A DNA stretch of 40,543 nucleotides from Chloroflexota bacterium (GTDB lineage: Bacteria; Chloroflexota; Anaerolineae; UBA7937; B3-Chlor). This document shows positions 1-8,904 of the stretch, one piece after another (position 1 is the stretch's first letter; every line of letters begins with the position of its first letter). The translations under genes were made by a program, and so were the position numbers. The stretch is taken from assembly GCA_030613785.1 (NCBI GenBank), contig JAUWLF010000029.1, positions 1 through 40,543 on the forward strand. The letters are read 5' to 3'. The notes below the pieces were generated by a model. It was not told the origin of the DNA, ran no database searches, and was given only the letters and a program-made list of their open reading frames with translations.

Positions 1-69
1 GCTTGTCTCCAGTAGCCGCAGCGCTTCTCGCTTGAATTCAGCAGTATAGGTCCTTCTGGACTTTTTCAT
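1..69 (-). CDS. IS3-family transposase OrfA, N-terminal end (partial)
   Basis: The reverse strand from 69 to the window edge reads 23 codons beginning MKKSRRTYTAEFKREA. This is the typical start of the small helix-turn-helix OrfA of IS3-family elements, which binds the IS ends and, after programmed frameshifting, is fused to the DDE integrase OrfB. A GGAGGGACA stretch just upstream of the ATG is a good ribosome binding site. The gene runs off the left edge, so intactness is unknown. The ORF is too short here for length-filtered gene callers. Confidence 0.75.
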   Translation of the reverse strand, partial: MKKSRRTYTAEFKREALRLLETS

Positions 70-139
70 CCTTGTCCCTCCGATAGTAGTATACACGAAT
101 CTTGCTTATCTTCGTGTCCACTTTTTCGGGGGAAGATCA
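1..139 (-). mobile_element. End of an IS3-family insertion sequence
   Basis: The orfA start lies 46 bases inside a terminus that reads TGTCCAC-N7-GGGG-N4-TCA on the plus strand (115-139), ending in the CA dinucleotide typical of IS3 ends. A matching end of exactly the same length occurs at 22618-22642 beside an IS3 orfB relic. The two are positioned as the left and right inverted repeats of related elements should be. The exact boundary at 139 is inferred from this comparison and from the TG...CA rule. A target-site duplication cannot be checked because the other end is outside the window. Confidence 0.6.
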
Positions 140-178
140 GACATAGTATTACGCAACAGGCTAGAATTCGCTTAACAA

Positions 179-207
179 TTGACATTCTTGCGTCTTCCTG
201 GTATACT
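179..207 (+). promoter_or_regulatory. Near-consensus sigma70 promoter upstream of the VIT-vWA gene
   Basis: TTGACA (179-184), a 17-base spacer and TATACT (202-207). It lies just outside the IS3 end and reads toward the VIT-vWA gene, giving a predicted start near 214 and a leader of about 390 nt. Confidence 0.6.
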
Positions 208-604
208 GGTTAGGTGTGCACTGTCTGCGTCATCAGCCTGATGACAGGACCACTTCCTCTTCGAGAAGCCCTTGTCTTCGTGGACTATACAGTTCTTTTG
301 ACCGTGACTCATCGCCCGCTGGAGAGCACCCGACCAAGACGTGTGCTGTCTGCGCTCAGGCAGAACAGTCCCGTGCCGTGCTGCCGCATAGTCTGACGGG
401 ACATCGCACAAGGCGTGGCGAGACCAGGGGCACAGCGGGTCGGCTGAAGAGCGATTTGACTCATTTGGGCGTTCCCTCCAAGAGCGGCGTGATGTGCCCA
501 ATTCTGATTTCACGCCCCAGGTGAGTGAGATAGGCAGTACTGCGCATGCTGCGTGCGCTAGCCAGATAGCACCAAGCGCAAAATCCAAGACAGGAGGATG
601 GGGA
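208..604 (+). other. Long 5' leader without a convincing gene
   Basis: About 390 bases between the promoter and the GTG start at 605. Short ORFs occur in both directions, but none has a recognisable protein or a good ribosome binding site. The segment contains two similar words, GTGTGCACTGTCTGCG near 216 and GTGTGCTGTCTGCG near 340. No T-box, riboswitch or terminator signature is recognised. Confidence 0.3.
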
Positions 605-3139
605 GTGTTTAACCGAACAGCGTATGAGAACTCACGGCCGGATGGGATAGGTGTGCTGGAGATAGTGGATGGTGAGGAGCGGAGCCAGTTCGTGCCCCTC
701 AAGCGAACGGAGTTGAAGGGAGAGATCGTTGGGCCGCTGGGGTCCTTGCACCTGACGCAGGTCTATGGGTATTCGAAGGAGCAGTTGGACAAGGTCCTGG
801 AGGCGGTCTATCGCTTTCCGCTGCCTGGCGACGCGGCCGTCACCGGAGTCACGGTGCGCTTTGGCGAGGTAGAGATCCGCGCCGAGTTGAAGGAGCGTGG
901 CGAGGCGGAGGAGGAGTACGAGGAGGCCAAACAGGAAGGCAGACAGGCCGCCCTGGCCACCCGCGAGTCGCCGGACGTTTTCACCCTCCAGGTCGCCGGG
1001 ATCCAGCCCGATGAGGACGTGACAGTGGAGACTTCCTACGTGCAACTCGCTCGTGCGGAACGAGATGCGTGGTCTCTCAGAGTGCCCTTGACCACAGCGC
1101 CTCGCTACGTGCGCAGCGACGAGTTGACCTCCCGCCCGGCTCACGGTCAGCCCTTGCTCATGCTGCGGGACCCCGGTCACCGGTTTGTCCTGGAAGTGAC
1201 GATACGAGGGGCAGACTCCGTTGGGAGCGACACGCACGAACTCGAGGTGAGCGAGGAGGGCGACGAGTTGCGCGTCCGGCTTCGGGACGGTGAAGTGATC
1301 CCCGATCGTGACTGCGTCCTGTCGTGGCGGCCTCACCAGGAAGAGGATCGCCCCGCCCTCCAGGTCATGCTTCATGACGATGCGGCCTCTGGTCTGGTGT
1401 ACTTCCTGGCGTTGGTGGCGCCGCCAGTCAGCCAGCAACCTGGACAAGGCGTGCCACGGGAGGTCATCTTGCTGGTGGACCACTCCGGCTCGATGAGCGG
1501 GCCCAAGTGGGAGGCCGCCGATTGGGCGGTGGAGCAGTTTCTGCTGGACCTTACGGAAGTGGATGATTTCGGCCTGTGCTTGTTCCACACCGATACGGAG
1601 TGGTTCTCGAAGGGGCCGCGCCGGGCGGACGCTGATGCAGTTGAGGGCGGGGTTCGATTCCTGCTGGAGCACAAAGACAGCGGAGGAACCAACTTGGGGG
1701 TGGCGCTGGAGCAGGCCCTGCACCTGAAGCGGTCACAGGACGAGCGCGCCCGGCACTTGGTCATAGTCACCGACGCCCAGGTCAGCGACGCTGCACGGAT
1801 CTTGCGCCTGGCAGACGAGGAGACGGAGCGGGAGCACCGGCGGCGGATCAGCGTCCTGTGCATCGATGCGGCACCCAACTCCTTCCTGGCGTCTGAGCTT
1901 GCCGAACGGGGCGGGGGCGTGTCCAGGTTCCTCACCAGCTCCCCGGACGAGATGGACATCACCACCGCTCTGGACGAAGTGCTCAAAGACTGGGCGCAAC
2001 CGGTGTTGACCGATCTCCGGCTGGGTGTCGATCGTTTGGGCGCCGAGTCGGCGGGCCGCCAGGTTCAAGAAGGTGACGAGGGAGGCTGGTGCTTCATTGA
2101 CCTCGGCGATCTTCCGCGCGGGCGCGCCGTCTGGGTGGCTGGGCGAGTGCCGCGAAACGGGGGCAGTGAACTGTCCTTCCAGGTGAGCACAGCCGGAGGT
2201 GAGGAAGTTGCCTCGTGGCAGCTTGATTTGAGTAGGGAAGGGAGAGAGCATCCGGCGCTCAAGGCCCTCTTTGGCGCGCGCCGGATCCTTGGTCTGGAGT
2301 ACCTGATCAACTCTGGCTACGAAATGGATGAGGTCAGAGAACAGCTTGCTCGCCTGGGGTACGATCCAGCGGAGGTTTTGGGCGCAGAGCTAGCCAAGCC
2401 CAGGAAGGTCTACGCTGAGAACGTGCGGGAGGATGCGGTGGCAGCCCTTCGGGAGTTGCTGGTTCAGGAGGCCCTCGACTACGGTCTGGCCAGCGCGGAG
2501 ACGGCGTTCGTCGCCGTGCGAACCGAGAAGGGGAAGCCAATCGAGGGGACCGTGCCGGTGGCGAATGCGTTGCCTACGGGATGGTCGGATGCGTTTCTAT
2601 ACCGAAGCCTCACAATGGCCGCGCCAGGGGCTATTGGGCTAGCTAGTGGCGCACAGCGAATCGCGGGGCGCTTCTTCCGCCGTGAGGCCGCGAAGTCTAC
2701 GTTTGCTGCGGCCCAGATACCGTCCCTTGCTTCGGCGGACGCTGGGATTGTGGCGCCGACGGACAGCCTGAAGACTGTCACGGTGTTCTCTGGCATTCCC
2801 GAGCTTGCTGGGGGCGAAGCGATTCTGTTCGACTCGTCACGGGACGAAGAGGCCGACCTGCTGCCCGAATCGGCGACCATACATAAGCTCTCGGTGACGT
2901 TTCCCGAGGGAACTCCTGACTACAGGAGTCTCGATCGGGGGCTGAACCTGCTGATCTTCGTTGGCGACCTGTCCTCACCGAGGGCCAGGGTGCGCTTGGC
3001 GGACGTCGTGAGGCGACGCGGCGAGCGGCCGCTCAACCTTTCCAAGGGGCCGGGGCAGGTGGTGCGCGTGGTACTGGTCGACCCGGCTGGGAAATGGGCA
3101 GAGGGTGCGCCAACGATCAAAGTCACTTTAGGGTGTTAG
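605..3139 (+). CDS. VIT domain and von Willebrand factor A domain protein
   Basis: An 844-residue protein related to inter-alpha-trypsin-inhibitor heavy chains. An N-terminal VIT domain (about residues 25-150) is followed by a vWA domain with a complete MIDAS: DHSGSMSG at 292, the Thr of GGTNLG at 362 and the Asp of TDAQ at 390. It therefore probably binds a divalent cation and protein partners. No signal peptide or membrane segment is visible, so a cytoplasmic location is likely. The frame is open upstream to 494, but I choose GTG 605 because AGGAGG at 592-597 sits 7 bases before it, and because the upstream codons precede the conserved start of the family. Such proteins are often hypothetical adhesion, chelatase-like or stress proteins; the partner is unknown. 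Confidence 0.88.
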   Translation: MFNRTAYENSRPDGIGVLEIVDGEERSQFVPLKRTELKGEIVGPLGSLHLTQVYGYSKEQLDKVLEAVYRFPLPGDAAVTGVTVRFGEVEIRAELKERGEAEEEYEEAKQEGRQAALATRESPDVFTLQVAGIQPDEDVTVETSYVQLARAERDAWSLRVPLTTAPRYVRSDELTSRPAHGQPLLMLRDPGHRFVLEVTIRGADSVGSDTHELEVSEEGDELRVRLRDGEVIPDRDCVLSWRPHQEEDRPALQVMLHDDAASGLVYFLALVAPPVSQQPGQGVPREVILLVDHSGSMSGPKWEAADWAVEQFLLDLTEVDDFGLCLFHTDTEWFSKGPRRADADAVEGGVRFLLEHKDSGGTNLGVALEQALHLKRSQDERARHLVIVTDAQVSDAARILRLADEETEREHRRRISVLCIDAAPNSFLASELAERGGGVSRFLTSSPDEMDITTALDEVLKDWAQPVLTDLRLGVDRLGAESAGRQVQEGDEGGWCFIDLGDLPRGRAVWVAGRVPRNGGSELSFQVSTAGGEEVASWQLDLSREGREHPALKALFGARRILGLEYLINSGYEMDEVREQLARLGYDPAEVLGAELAKPRKVYAENVREDAVAALRELLVQEALDYGLASAETAFVAVRTEKGKPIEGTVPVANALPTGWSDAFLYRSLTMAAPGAIGLASGAQRIAGRFFRREAAKSTFAAAQIPSLASADAGIVAPTDSLKTVTVFSGIPELAGGEAILFDSSRDEEADLLPESATIHKLSVTFPEGTPDYRSLDRGLNLLIFVGDLSSPRARVRLADVVRRRGERPLNLSKGPGQVVRVVLVDPAGKWAEGAPTIKVTLGC

Positions 3140-3282
3140 ACCGTCCCAGGTGGACGGGACAATCCTGTCTTGAGAGAATGGAGGGAGGACCAAGCGGGGT
3201 CTGGCAAGCCATCGTCGGGGAGGGACCCCAGAGGCGCGCAGTGGCGTGCGAAAAACGTGGACTCCACATAGGAGGGGAGACA

Positions 3283-4227
3283 ATGCACAGTCCAAAGGCA
3301 GAGGAGCTCGTTGAGAGGCGGTACGACCGAATGAAGTCTGAGGTGCTCAGACGGGCCATCAAGGTGCAGAGCGAGATCTTGCAGGCCTCAGGCGGATTTC
3401 TTCGTCAGCATGGCTTCGTCGAGATCTTACCGGTGATCATATCTCCGGTCACCGATCCGCTTCGGCATGCCACGGGGAGGGCTGAGGTGGAGCACTACGG
3501 ACACAGGTACCAGTTGACCAGGAGTATGATCTTTCACAAGCAGATCGCGCTCTTGACCCATGATCGCATCTTCGCTTTTTCACCAAACATCAGGCTGGAG
3601 CCAGTAGAGCTGGCCGACACGGGAAGGCATCTAGTCGAGTTCACGCAGCTAGACCTGGAGATGAGGGGCGCGACACGGGAAGAGGTGATGGATCTGGGAG
3701 AGAATCTGTTGATCCACATCTTGGAGCAGGTTGGAGAACGGTGCCCAGAAGAGATGGACTTCTTCGAGAGAGATCTGGTGGTGCCTCACAAGCCCTTCGA
3801 GCGGATCGCATATCGGGAAGCTCGCGACCGGTACGCTGGGGACTTCGAGGGGGTCATCTCCCAGCAACACGACGAGCCGGTGTGGATCGTTGATATGGCC
3901 GTCGAGGCGCGGGAGTTCTATGATCGGGAGGACCCCGACCGGCCTGGTACTTTGGTGGACATGGACCTGCTGTACCCGGAGGGCTTTGGTGAGGCGCTCT
4001 CCGGCGGTGAGCGAGAGCACACCTTCGACCGCGTTCAGCAGAGGATCGAGAGCACGGGCCTGGATGCGGAGGAGTTCGAGCTCTATCTCGCGTTTGCGAG
4101 GCGAGGTCTTCCTGCATCCGCGGGGTTTGGGATTGGCATCGACAGGCTCACCAGATTTGTGTGCGGGTCGAGGACGATCGAGGAGGTAGCGCTGTTTCCC
4201 AAGGTCCCGGGCACGTTGTCGCTGTGA
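3283..4227 (+). CDS. Asparagine synthetase A / AsnRS-like class II synthetase core
   Basis: A 314-residue class II aminoacyl-tRNA-synthetase catalytic core with no anticodon-binding domain. A motif-2 region with RHLVEFTQLDLEM starts at 115, and motif 3 (GFGIGIDRL) is at 281-289. Architecture and length resemble the archaeal asparagine synthetase related to AsnRS (described in Pyrococcus), which makes asparagine from aspartate, ammonia and ATP. Function here is inferred from that family. The longer frame from 3094 overlaps the previous gene. ATG 3283 is chosen because AGGAGG at 3270-3275 lies 7 bases upstream and the protein start fits. A truncated AspRS/AsnRS paralogue with another adenylation role is the alternative. 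Confidence 0.78.
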   Translation: MHSPKAEELVERRYDRMKSEVLRRAIKVQSEILQASGGFLRQHGFVEILPVIISPVTDPLRHATGRAEVEHYGHRYQLTRSMIFHKQIALLTHDRIFAFSPNIRLEPVELADTGRHLVEFTQLDLEMRGATREEVMDLGENLLIHILEQVGERCPEEMDFFERDLVVPHKPFERIAYREARDRYAGDFEGVISQQHDEPVWIVDMAVEAREFYDREDPDRPGTLVDMDLLYPEGFGEALSGGEREHTFDRVQQRIESTGLDAEEFELYLAFARRGLPASAGFGIGIDRLTRFVCGSRTIEEVALFPKVPGTLSL

Positions 4228-4338
4228 CTGCGTGAGCCTGTGTAGGGTGCTGCGAGGGCCTGTCGCGACGGAGGGCCTTGAGTGGTGGTCATGTAGACCC
4301 ATGTCAGGGGAATCCTTGACCGAGGGGGGTTAGTTGAC

Positions 4339-4878
4339 ATGTCCGTGCAGAGCGTGTGCCAGCGCCTCGCGAAGTGGCAGATCGTGTTGGCCAGCGGAGT
4401 TCTGACGCTAGCTTTCATGGCCTTCTTTTCATCCGCGGACAGGGCGGCGCCGCAAGGAACTCCAGGGATCATTCAGCTTGAACTTGCGTTCTCCGAGGAC
4501 AGGTTCAGCAGCATCGTTGGCCAGTGGTCTCAAGTGGGCACTCTTCAAGTCCAACAGCGCAACCTCTGGATTGATTTCCTGTTTCCGCTTGCCTATGCGC
4601 CTTTCCTTTCCAGCCTGCTGGCTTGGGTAGCCAGGCGGTCGTGTGGGGAGCCAAGCGCGAGGCTGATCGCTTTGCTAAGCCTGCCTTTGATCGCCGGCTT
4701 GCTGGACTGGATCGAAAACGCGTTTCTTCTCCTCTTACTGAGAGATGTGACCAGTTTCGCGGCACCACTCGTGTTCCTGGCGTCGGCGGTCTCGCTGGCG
4801 AAGTGGATGCTCATTCTGGTCAGCGTGCTCACTATCATCTACTACATCTTGAGGAGGTCCCTGGAGCTGGTCAGGTAG
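4339..4878 (+). CDS. Four-helix integral membrane protein of unknown function
   Basis: A 179-residue protein with about four hydrophobic segments: near residues 13-31, 77-97, 109-136 (containing LLDWIENAFLL) and 141-173. The loop between helices one and two is polar and about 45 residues long. A GGGGG run 9-13 bases before the ATG could serve as ribosome binding site. The LDWIENA motif in a helix is seen in uncharacterised small membrane proteins. I do not recognise a function. It stands alone between the synthetase-like gene and the peptidase. Confidence 0.7.
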   Translation: MSVQSVCQRLAKWQIVLASGVLTLAFMAFFSSADRAAPQGTPGIIQLELAFSEDRFSSIVGQWSQVGTLQVQQRNLWIDFLFPLAYAPFLSSLLAWVARRSCGEPSARLIALLSLPLIAGLLDWIENAFLLLLLRDVTSFAAPLVFLASAVSLAKWMLILVSVLTIIYYILRRSLELVR

Positions 4879-5168
4879 GAGCTGCTATTGTCTTCAGTGA
4901 CCAGGTTCCGGACCTGGGTCCCCGACCCGTGATTTGAGAGGGGGCGCAGGATCAGATCTTGCCCGTCAGGCTGGATGAGGGGGGACAGTGAACGTGTGCC
5001 TCGTCCCGACCGACCCTCACGCTCTTCGGGGCGATTGACCTGCTGGGGGCCATCTGGACGGGATTCGCTTTGCGCTCCTCAAGCGAAAGCGGGTAATATC
5101 CATTCTGTTCGCCATCAGTCGCTCACCAGGCACCGCCTGGCATTTACTGCTATGGAAAGGATCAAGCA

Positions 5169-6995
5169 ATGGCATCAGAATCTGATGTGGGCCCTCTGCC
5201 CCACTGGGACCTGTCGAACATCTATCCCGATCTGGAGTCGAAGGAATTCAAAGAGGCGGTCAGCGAGCTCAAGGACAAGCTGGATGATCTGGACGCCTAT
5301 ATGTCGAAGCACCAGATCTCCAGGGGAGGGCCGAAGCCCACGCCGTCGATGGAACTGGCTGAGGTCATCGGCGGCTGTGTGGACAGGATGAACGCCCTCC
5401 TGCGGCTGTTTGGCACGCTCGAGTCCTACGTCTACGGCTTCGTCTCCACCGACTCCTACAACACTACCGCCAAGCGGCTGGAGTCCGAGCTAGAGGTGCT
5501 CGGAGTGCGTCTGGAGCGCCAGGGAGTGTTCTTTCAGGGTTGGCTCCGGACGGTGTCTGAGGATCCCGATGCCTTGCCGGCAGCGCTTGGGCACGAGGGT
5601 TCAGCCCAAGAACACGCCTTCTACCTCAAGGAGACCGCCGAGCAGAGCAAGTATCTGATGAGCGAGGCCGAAGAGACGCTGGCCTCCGAGCTTTCGCTGA
5701 GCGGAGCCACGGCCTGGGCGAAACTACAGGGCGTGGTGAGCTCTCAGGTCAAGGTGCCTTTCGAGCGCGAGGGCAGGGTCGAGGACCTGCCGGTCACCGT
5801 GATCATCAACTTGCGCAACCATCCGGACGAGGACGTCAGGCGGCGGGCCTACGAGGCGGAACTCAAGGCCTGGGAGAGCGTGAGGGAGCCGCTGGCGGGC
5901 TGCCTGAACGGTGTGAAGGGGAGTGTGAGCACCCTTTACAAGCGGCGGGGTCGGACCGATCCTCTTCACCAGACTCTCGATCAGGCGCGCATCGACCGTG
6001 AGACCCTGGAGAGCTTGTTGAGCGCGATGCGTGGTTCTTTTCCCATGTTCCGGCGGTATTGGCATGCCAAGGCCGAGAGGCTGGGCAAACCAGCGCTGGC
6101 CTGGTGGGACCTCTGGGCGCCGGTGGGTCGGCTGGAGAAGCGCTACACATGGGTGGAAGCCAGGGATTTCATCCTGGAGCAGTTTGCCACCTTCTCCGAT
6201 CCGCTGGCGGCTTTCGGCCGACGTGCCTACGACAGTAACTGGATAGACGCCGAACCGCGTGATGGCAAACGAGGAGGGGCTTTCTGCATGCGGGTCACGG
6301 GCGTGGAGGAATCACGGGTCATGTGCAACTTCGACGGGTCACTGGACCAGTTGACGACCGTCGCCCACGAGCTGGGTCACGCTTATCACAACGACGTCCA
6401 GAAGGGGAAGACACCCTTGCAGCGACGGACGCCCATGACCCTGGCGGAGACGGCGTCCATCATGAACGAGACTATCGTCACCGATGCAGCGCTGGCACAG
6501 GCTGTCGACGTGGAAGAGCAACTGGCGATCCTGGACACCTTCCTGATCAGCGCGAGTCAGGTCATCGTGGACATCTACTCCAGGTATCTCTTTGAGACTG
6601 AGGTCTTTGAACGTCGGGCCGAGGCCGAGCTGTCAGCGGATGATTTCTGCGAGATCATGACACATGCGCAGAAGGAGACCTACGCCGAGGCTCTGGATCA
6701 AGAGTATCTGCACCCGTACATGTGGACCTGGAAGTCTCACTACTATATCCCGTCGCTCTCCTTCTACAACTTCCCCTACGCCTTTGGGCTGCTCTTCGGC
6801 CTGGGTCTGTACTCCATCTACCAGGAACGAGGGACGGACTTCTTGCTAGACTATGACGCTCTGCTGCGGAGCACAGGCGAGGGCACGGCCGCTGACCTGG
6901 CTGCTCGATTCGACATCGACCTCAAGGAGCCTGCCTTCTGGGAGGGCAGCTTGAGGGTCATCGAGGGTCGGATAGACCGCTACGTGGCCCCATAG
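5169..6995 (+). CDS. pepF: M3 family oligoendopeptidase F
   Basis: A 608-residue zinc metallopeptidase that cleaves short peptides in the cytoplasm. The zinc motif HELGH is at residues 400-404, with the third ligand Glu427 in LAETASIMNET, the spacing expected of M3B enzymes. The N-terminal half is the helical PepF-type domain, and the C-terminus carries the typical HYYIPSLSFYNFPYAFG substrate loop. Length is normal for PepF. The start at ATG 5169 has a GAAAGGA sequence 9-15 bases upstream. It appears monocistronic. A hairpin (about 5066-5090) followed by GGGTAATAT in the upstream gap may be part of its promoter, but this is weak. Confidence 0.93.
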   Translation: MASESDVGPLPHWDLSNIYPDLESKEFKEAVSELKDKLDDLDAYMSKHQISRGGPKPTPSMELAEVIGGCVDRMNALLRLFGTLESYVYGFVSTDSYNTTAKRLESELEVLGVRLERQGVFFQGWLRTVSEDPDALPAALGHEGSAQEHAFYLKETAEQSKYLMSEAEETLASELSLSGATAWAKLQGVVSSQVKVPFEREGRVEDLPVTVIINLRNHPDEDVRRRAYEAELKAWESVREPLAGCLNGVKGSVSTLYKRRGRTDPLHQTLDQARIDRETLESLLSAMRGSFPMFRRYWHAKAERLGKPALAWWDLWAPVGRLEKRYTWVEARDFILEQFATFSDPLAAFGRRAYDSNWIDAEPRDGKRGGAFCMRVTGVEESRVMCNFDGSLDQLTTVAHELGHAYHNDVQKGKTPLQRRTPMTLAETASIMNETIVTDAALAQAVDVEEQLAILDTFLISASQVIVDIYSRYLFETEVFERRAEAELSADDFCEIMTHAQKETYAEALDQEYLHPYMWTWKSHYYIPSLSFYNFPYAFGLLFGLGLYSIYQERGTDFLLDYDALLRSTGEGTAADLAARFDIDLKEPAFWEGSLRVIEGRIDRYVAP

Positions 6996-7052
6996 GAGAG
7001 GCGAGGCTGGTGCGGCACCGCCGGCCCGTTCTGGTGACCCATTAGTGCCTGT

Positions 7053-7325
7053 CTACTTCTTTCGTTTCCGCCCCTTGCGCTTAACCTTTGCACACTCTAG
7101 GAAATCATCATAGTCAACATTGGCCAATTCCAGGATACTGTGGAAGGTGCCTTTCGGGATTTCTCTCTTGCCTATGGGCACTGAAGTCACATCGTGCCTT
7201 CTTCCACCCGGTCGGGGTCTTGTGAGTCCTTGATGGTTCTTTGGTGCCTTTCCGTGCAGTTCAAAGCCACAACGCACCAGGGCATTGATGATTTCATCAC
7301 TAGAGAATAGCCGCTGCCTGCTCAT
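7053..7325 (-). CDS. hicA: HicA-type mRNA interferase toxin
   Basis: A 90-residue protein with the HicA/YcfA double-stranded-RNA-binding-like fold: a helix SSDEIINALVRCGFEL, the loop with the conserved histidine (KNHQGL, where families usually show GSH) and the VPIGKREIPKGTFHSIL tail. HicA toxins cleave mRNA and are neutralised by HicB. I start at ATG 7325, which overlaps the hicB stop in an ATGA arrangement, rather than at the upstream in-frame codon. The basic tail KVKRKGRKRKK is longer than usual. The altered sequence around the catalytic histidine leaves some doubt about activity. Confidence 0.82.
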   Translation of the reverse strand: MSRQRLFSSDEIINALVRCGFELHGKAPKNHQGLTRPRPGGRRHDVTSVPIGKREIPKGTFHSILELANVDYDDFLECAKVKRKGRKRKK

Positions 7326-7627
7326 GCGGACGCGGTCTGGAGTGGCATAACTTTCGGCCAAACAGTGCTACCCACTGGGAATTTGGCTCTTCGTACCTCC
7401 AGTTCAGCGGGTTCGTAGGAATATACTCGCACTCCCTTCTCCTTCAGTACCTGTCGCGATTCCCCCAAGTCCTCAAGGGTACTGAGATAGACCTCCGTTG
7501 CATCCACTAGGTTCTCAAGCGCCTCCTCCGTTTTGCGCCCAAAACTAGCAGTGCCCAATTCCAAGCACTTCGACACGTAGTAGTCGCCCTCAGGTTCGAC
7601 CATGAACGTAACTATGATGTACTCCAT
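7322..7627 (-). CDS. hicB: HicB-type antitoxin
   Basis: A 101-residue protein with the HicB partial RNase-H-like fold: IIVTFMVEPEGDYYVSKC followed by a TASFGRKTEEALENL helix. It would bind and inhibit HicA and repress the pair. The start at ATG 7627 is supported by GAGGAGAAAAG just upstream; the frame is open 12 codons further. The gene precedes hicA and overlaps it by 4 bases, so the two are translationally coupled. No clear ribbon-helix-helix or HTH tail is seen at the C-terminus. Confidence 0.85.
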   Translation of the reverse strand: MEYIIVTFMVEPEGDYYVSKCLELGTASFGRKTEEALENLVDATEVYLSTLEDLGESRQVLKEKGVRVYSYEPAELEVRRAKFPVGSTVWPKVMPLQTASA

Positions 7628-7651
7628 CTTTCTTTTCTCCTCTCCACACGT

Positions 7652-7657
7652 ATTATA
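7652..7657 (-). promoter_or_regulatory. -10 element of the hicBA promoter
   Basis: The reverse strand reads TATAAT 25 bases before the hicB ATG. The matching -35 is poor, which suits an autoregulated toxin-antitoxin promoter. A short leader of about 18 nt is predicted. Confidence 0.4.
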
Positions 7658-7721
7658 CACCAAATTGGCTGTAACCTACCTTAGAGTTCATAACAAGTGA
7701 TATCCAGCGGAGTTATCTAAC

Positions 7722-7750
7722 TTGACATGACTAACACTCTGTGTTATGTT
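7722..7750 (+). promoter_or_regulatory. Promoter of the coiled-coil HTH gene
   Basis: TTGACA (7722-7727), a 17-base spacer and TATGTT (7745-7750). Predicted transcription begins about 7757, directly at the GGGGAGG ribosome binding site of the next gene, so the leader is very short. It is divergent from the hicBA promoter, with about 65 bases between the two -10/-35 regions. Confidence 0.65.
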
Positions 7751-7769
7751 ATGTTTGGGGAGGCAAGAA

Positions 7770-8279
7770 ATGAACACCAGTGACGCTATCGATTATCTTC
7801 AACAGAAGATCCGTTCGTATGAGGCCAGGATGAGTGAACTTCAAGCCAAACGAGATGCCCTAGAGGCCGCTATAGGGCAAACTCAAGCACTACTGAACTC
7901 AGCCCAGGTTCTATTGAAGGACGAAGTCCGAGCCGCGACGAAGGCAAGTGGCGCGGATATGCCATCTCTTCCACTCGCCGCGAGACTAGCGAATCTCAAT
8001 CTCACTGAATCGATTTTCGAGATCGTGAACTCCAGTCCAGGCCCCATTCATGCCGATCAGGTGTTGAAGCAACTCCGCGAGGCTGGAAAGACTCCCAAAG
8101 GGAAGCGCCCCAAGGGCACCGTTGTCAGTATTCTGCACCGGGGAGTGAGCCAAGGGATGTATGACAAGGCAGGGCCGAATCTGTTTGCTCCAATCAGGGA
8201 GCGCGAGGAGGCAACATCGACAATCGGAGAATCGTCGGAGGAACCCATTAGCAATCAGCCAACTGTGCAGCGACACTAA
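7770..8279 (+). CDS. Coiled-coil plus HARE-HTH-like winged-helix protein
   Basis: A 169-residue protein. Residues 1-55 form a coiled coil (IRSYEARMSELQAKRDAL). Residues 75-140 resemble the HARE-HTH/winged-helix domain found in restriction and chromatin proteins, with GPIHADQVLKQLREAG, the GKRPKGTVVSILHR helix and the final NLFAPI strand. ATG 7770 is chosen over the frame start at 7746 because GGGGAGG precedes it and the upstream codon lies inside the -10 box. It probably binds DNA. Its divergent placement next to hicBA and close to IS debris suggests an accessory gene. No target is known. Confidence 0.7.
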   Translation: MNTSDAIDYLQQKIRSYEARMSELQAKRDALEAAIGQTQALLNSAQVLLKDEVRAATKASGADMPSLPLAARLANLNLTESIFEIVNSSPGPIHADQVLKQLREAGKTPKGKRPKGTVVSILHRGVSQGMYDKAGPNLFAPIREREEATSTIGESSEEPISNQPTVQRH

Positions 8280-8291
8280 AGAGCTAGACGG

Positions 8292-8835
8292 ATGAAGGAT
8301 GCTGAGGGGAAGAGCATCAGACACAAGGTGTAGTTCTATGGCTACAAGGGACATGTCAGTCTGAATGCCGGACGGGACTCATCAGCAGCGCAATGGTCAC
8401 ACCCGGCAATGCCCTTGATGGCCGTCAGTTTCCTAGAGTCTTTGGCCGAGACCTGGCTTTGGGTTTGCGGATGGAGATAGTAGCAGCGGATCAGGCCTAC
8501 GATGACACGCGTAACCATTACATGTTGAAAGTGCGGGGTGTGCACTCAGCCATTCGCTTGAACGACTACCGTATGCAGAAGAAGGACAAGAGCAGAGCAG
8601 GGTGGGTGGCTATGAAAGCCAAGCCTGAGTACATCACGGGCCAAAGGCAGCGGTACAAGATAGAGAGGAAGTTCGGAGAAGCAAAGCAGAGTCACGGACT
8701 GGGACGATGTCGCTAGTAGGGTTCTTGAGGTACGCCATCCAGCTGTACCTAACCGCTGTGGCGCTGAACTTGAAGAGGATGGTGAAGCTACTGACACGAG
8801 TGAACTTCAACGGCCGAGCCAGGGCGACCGCGTGA
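8292..8835 (+). pseudogene. DDE transposase relic (IS4/IS5/IS1182-like)
   Basis: The readable pieces are FYGYKGHVSLNA after an in-frame TAG, VTPGNALDGRQF with the conserved DQAYDDTRNHYML region, KIERKFGEAKQSHGL, and in a third frame GFLRYAIQLYLTAVALNLKRM ending at the TGA of 8833-8835. These are the middle and C-terminal parts of a DDE transposase, including the late Y-(2)-R-(3)-E-like region. The gene has no N-terminus and at least one stop and two frameshifts (near 8385 and 8714), so it is dead. It may belong to an old insertion downstream of the HTH gene. Confidence 0.75.
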
Positions 8836-8904
8836 TATCACGGGATCAGTGCGCCAGACCGTTGTAAGACCCTGCCGAACGGGTACTCTGGGAGCATGGT
8901 CAGT

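Noticed and set aside
632-1723. 363-codon reverse-strand ORF inside the VIT-vWA gene
   Set aside because: Antisense shadow of a high-GC gene; no recognisable protein and no ribosome binding site, while the plus-strand frame has clear domains.
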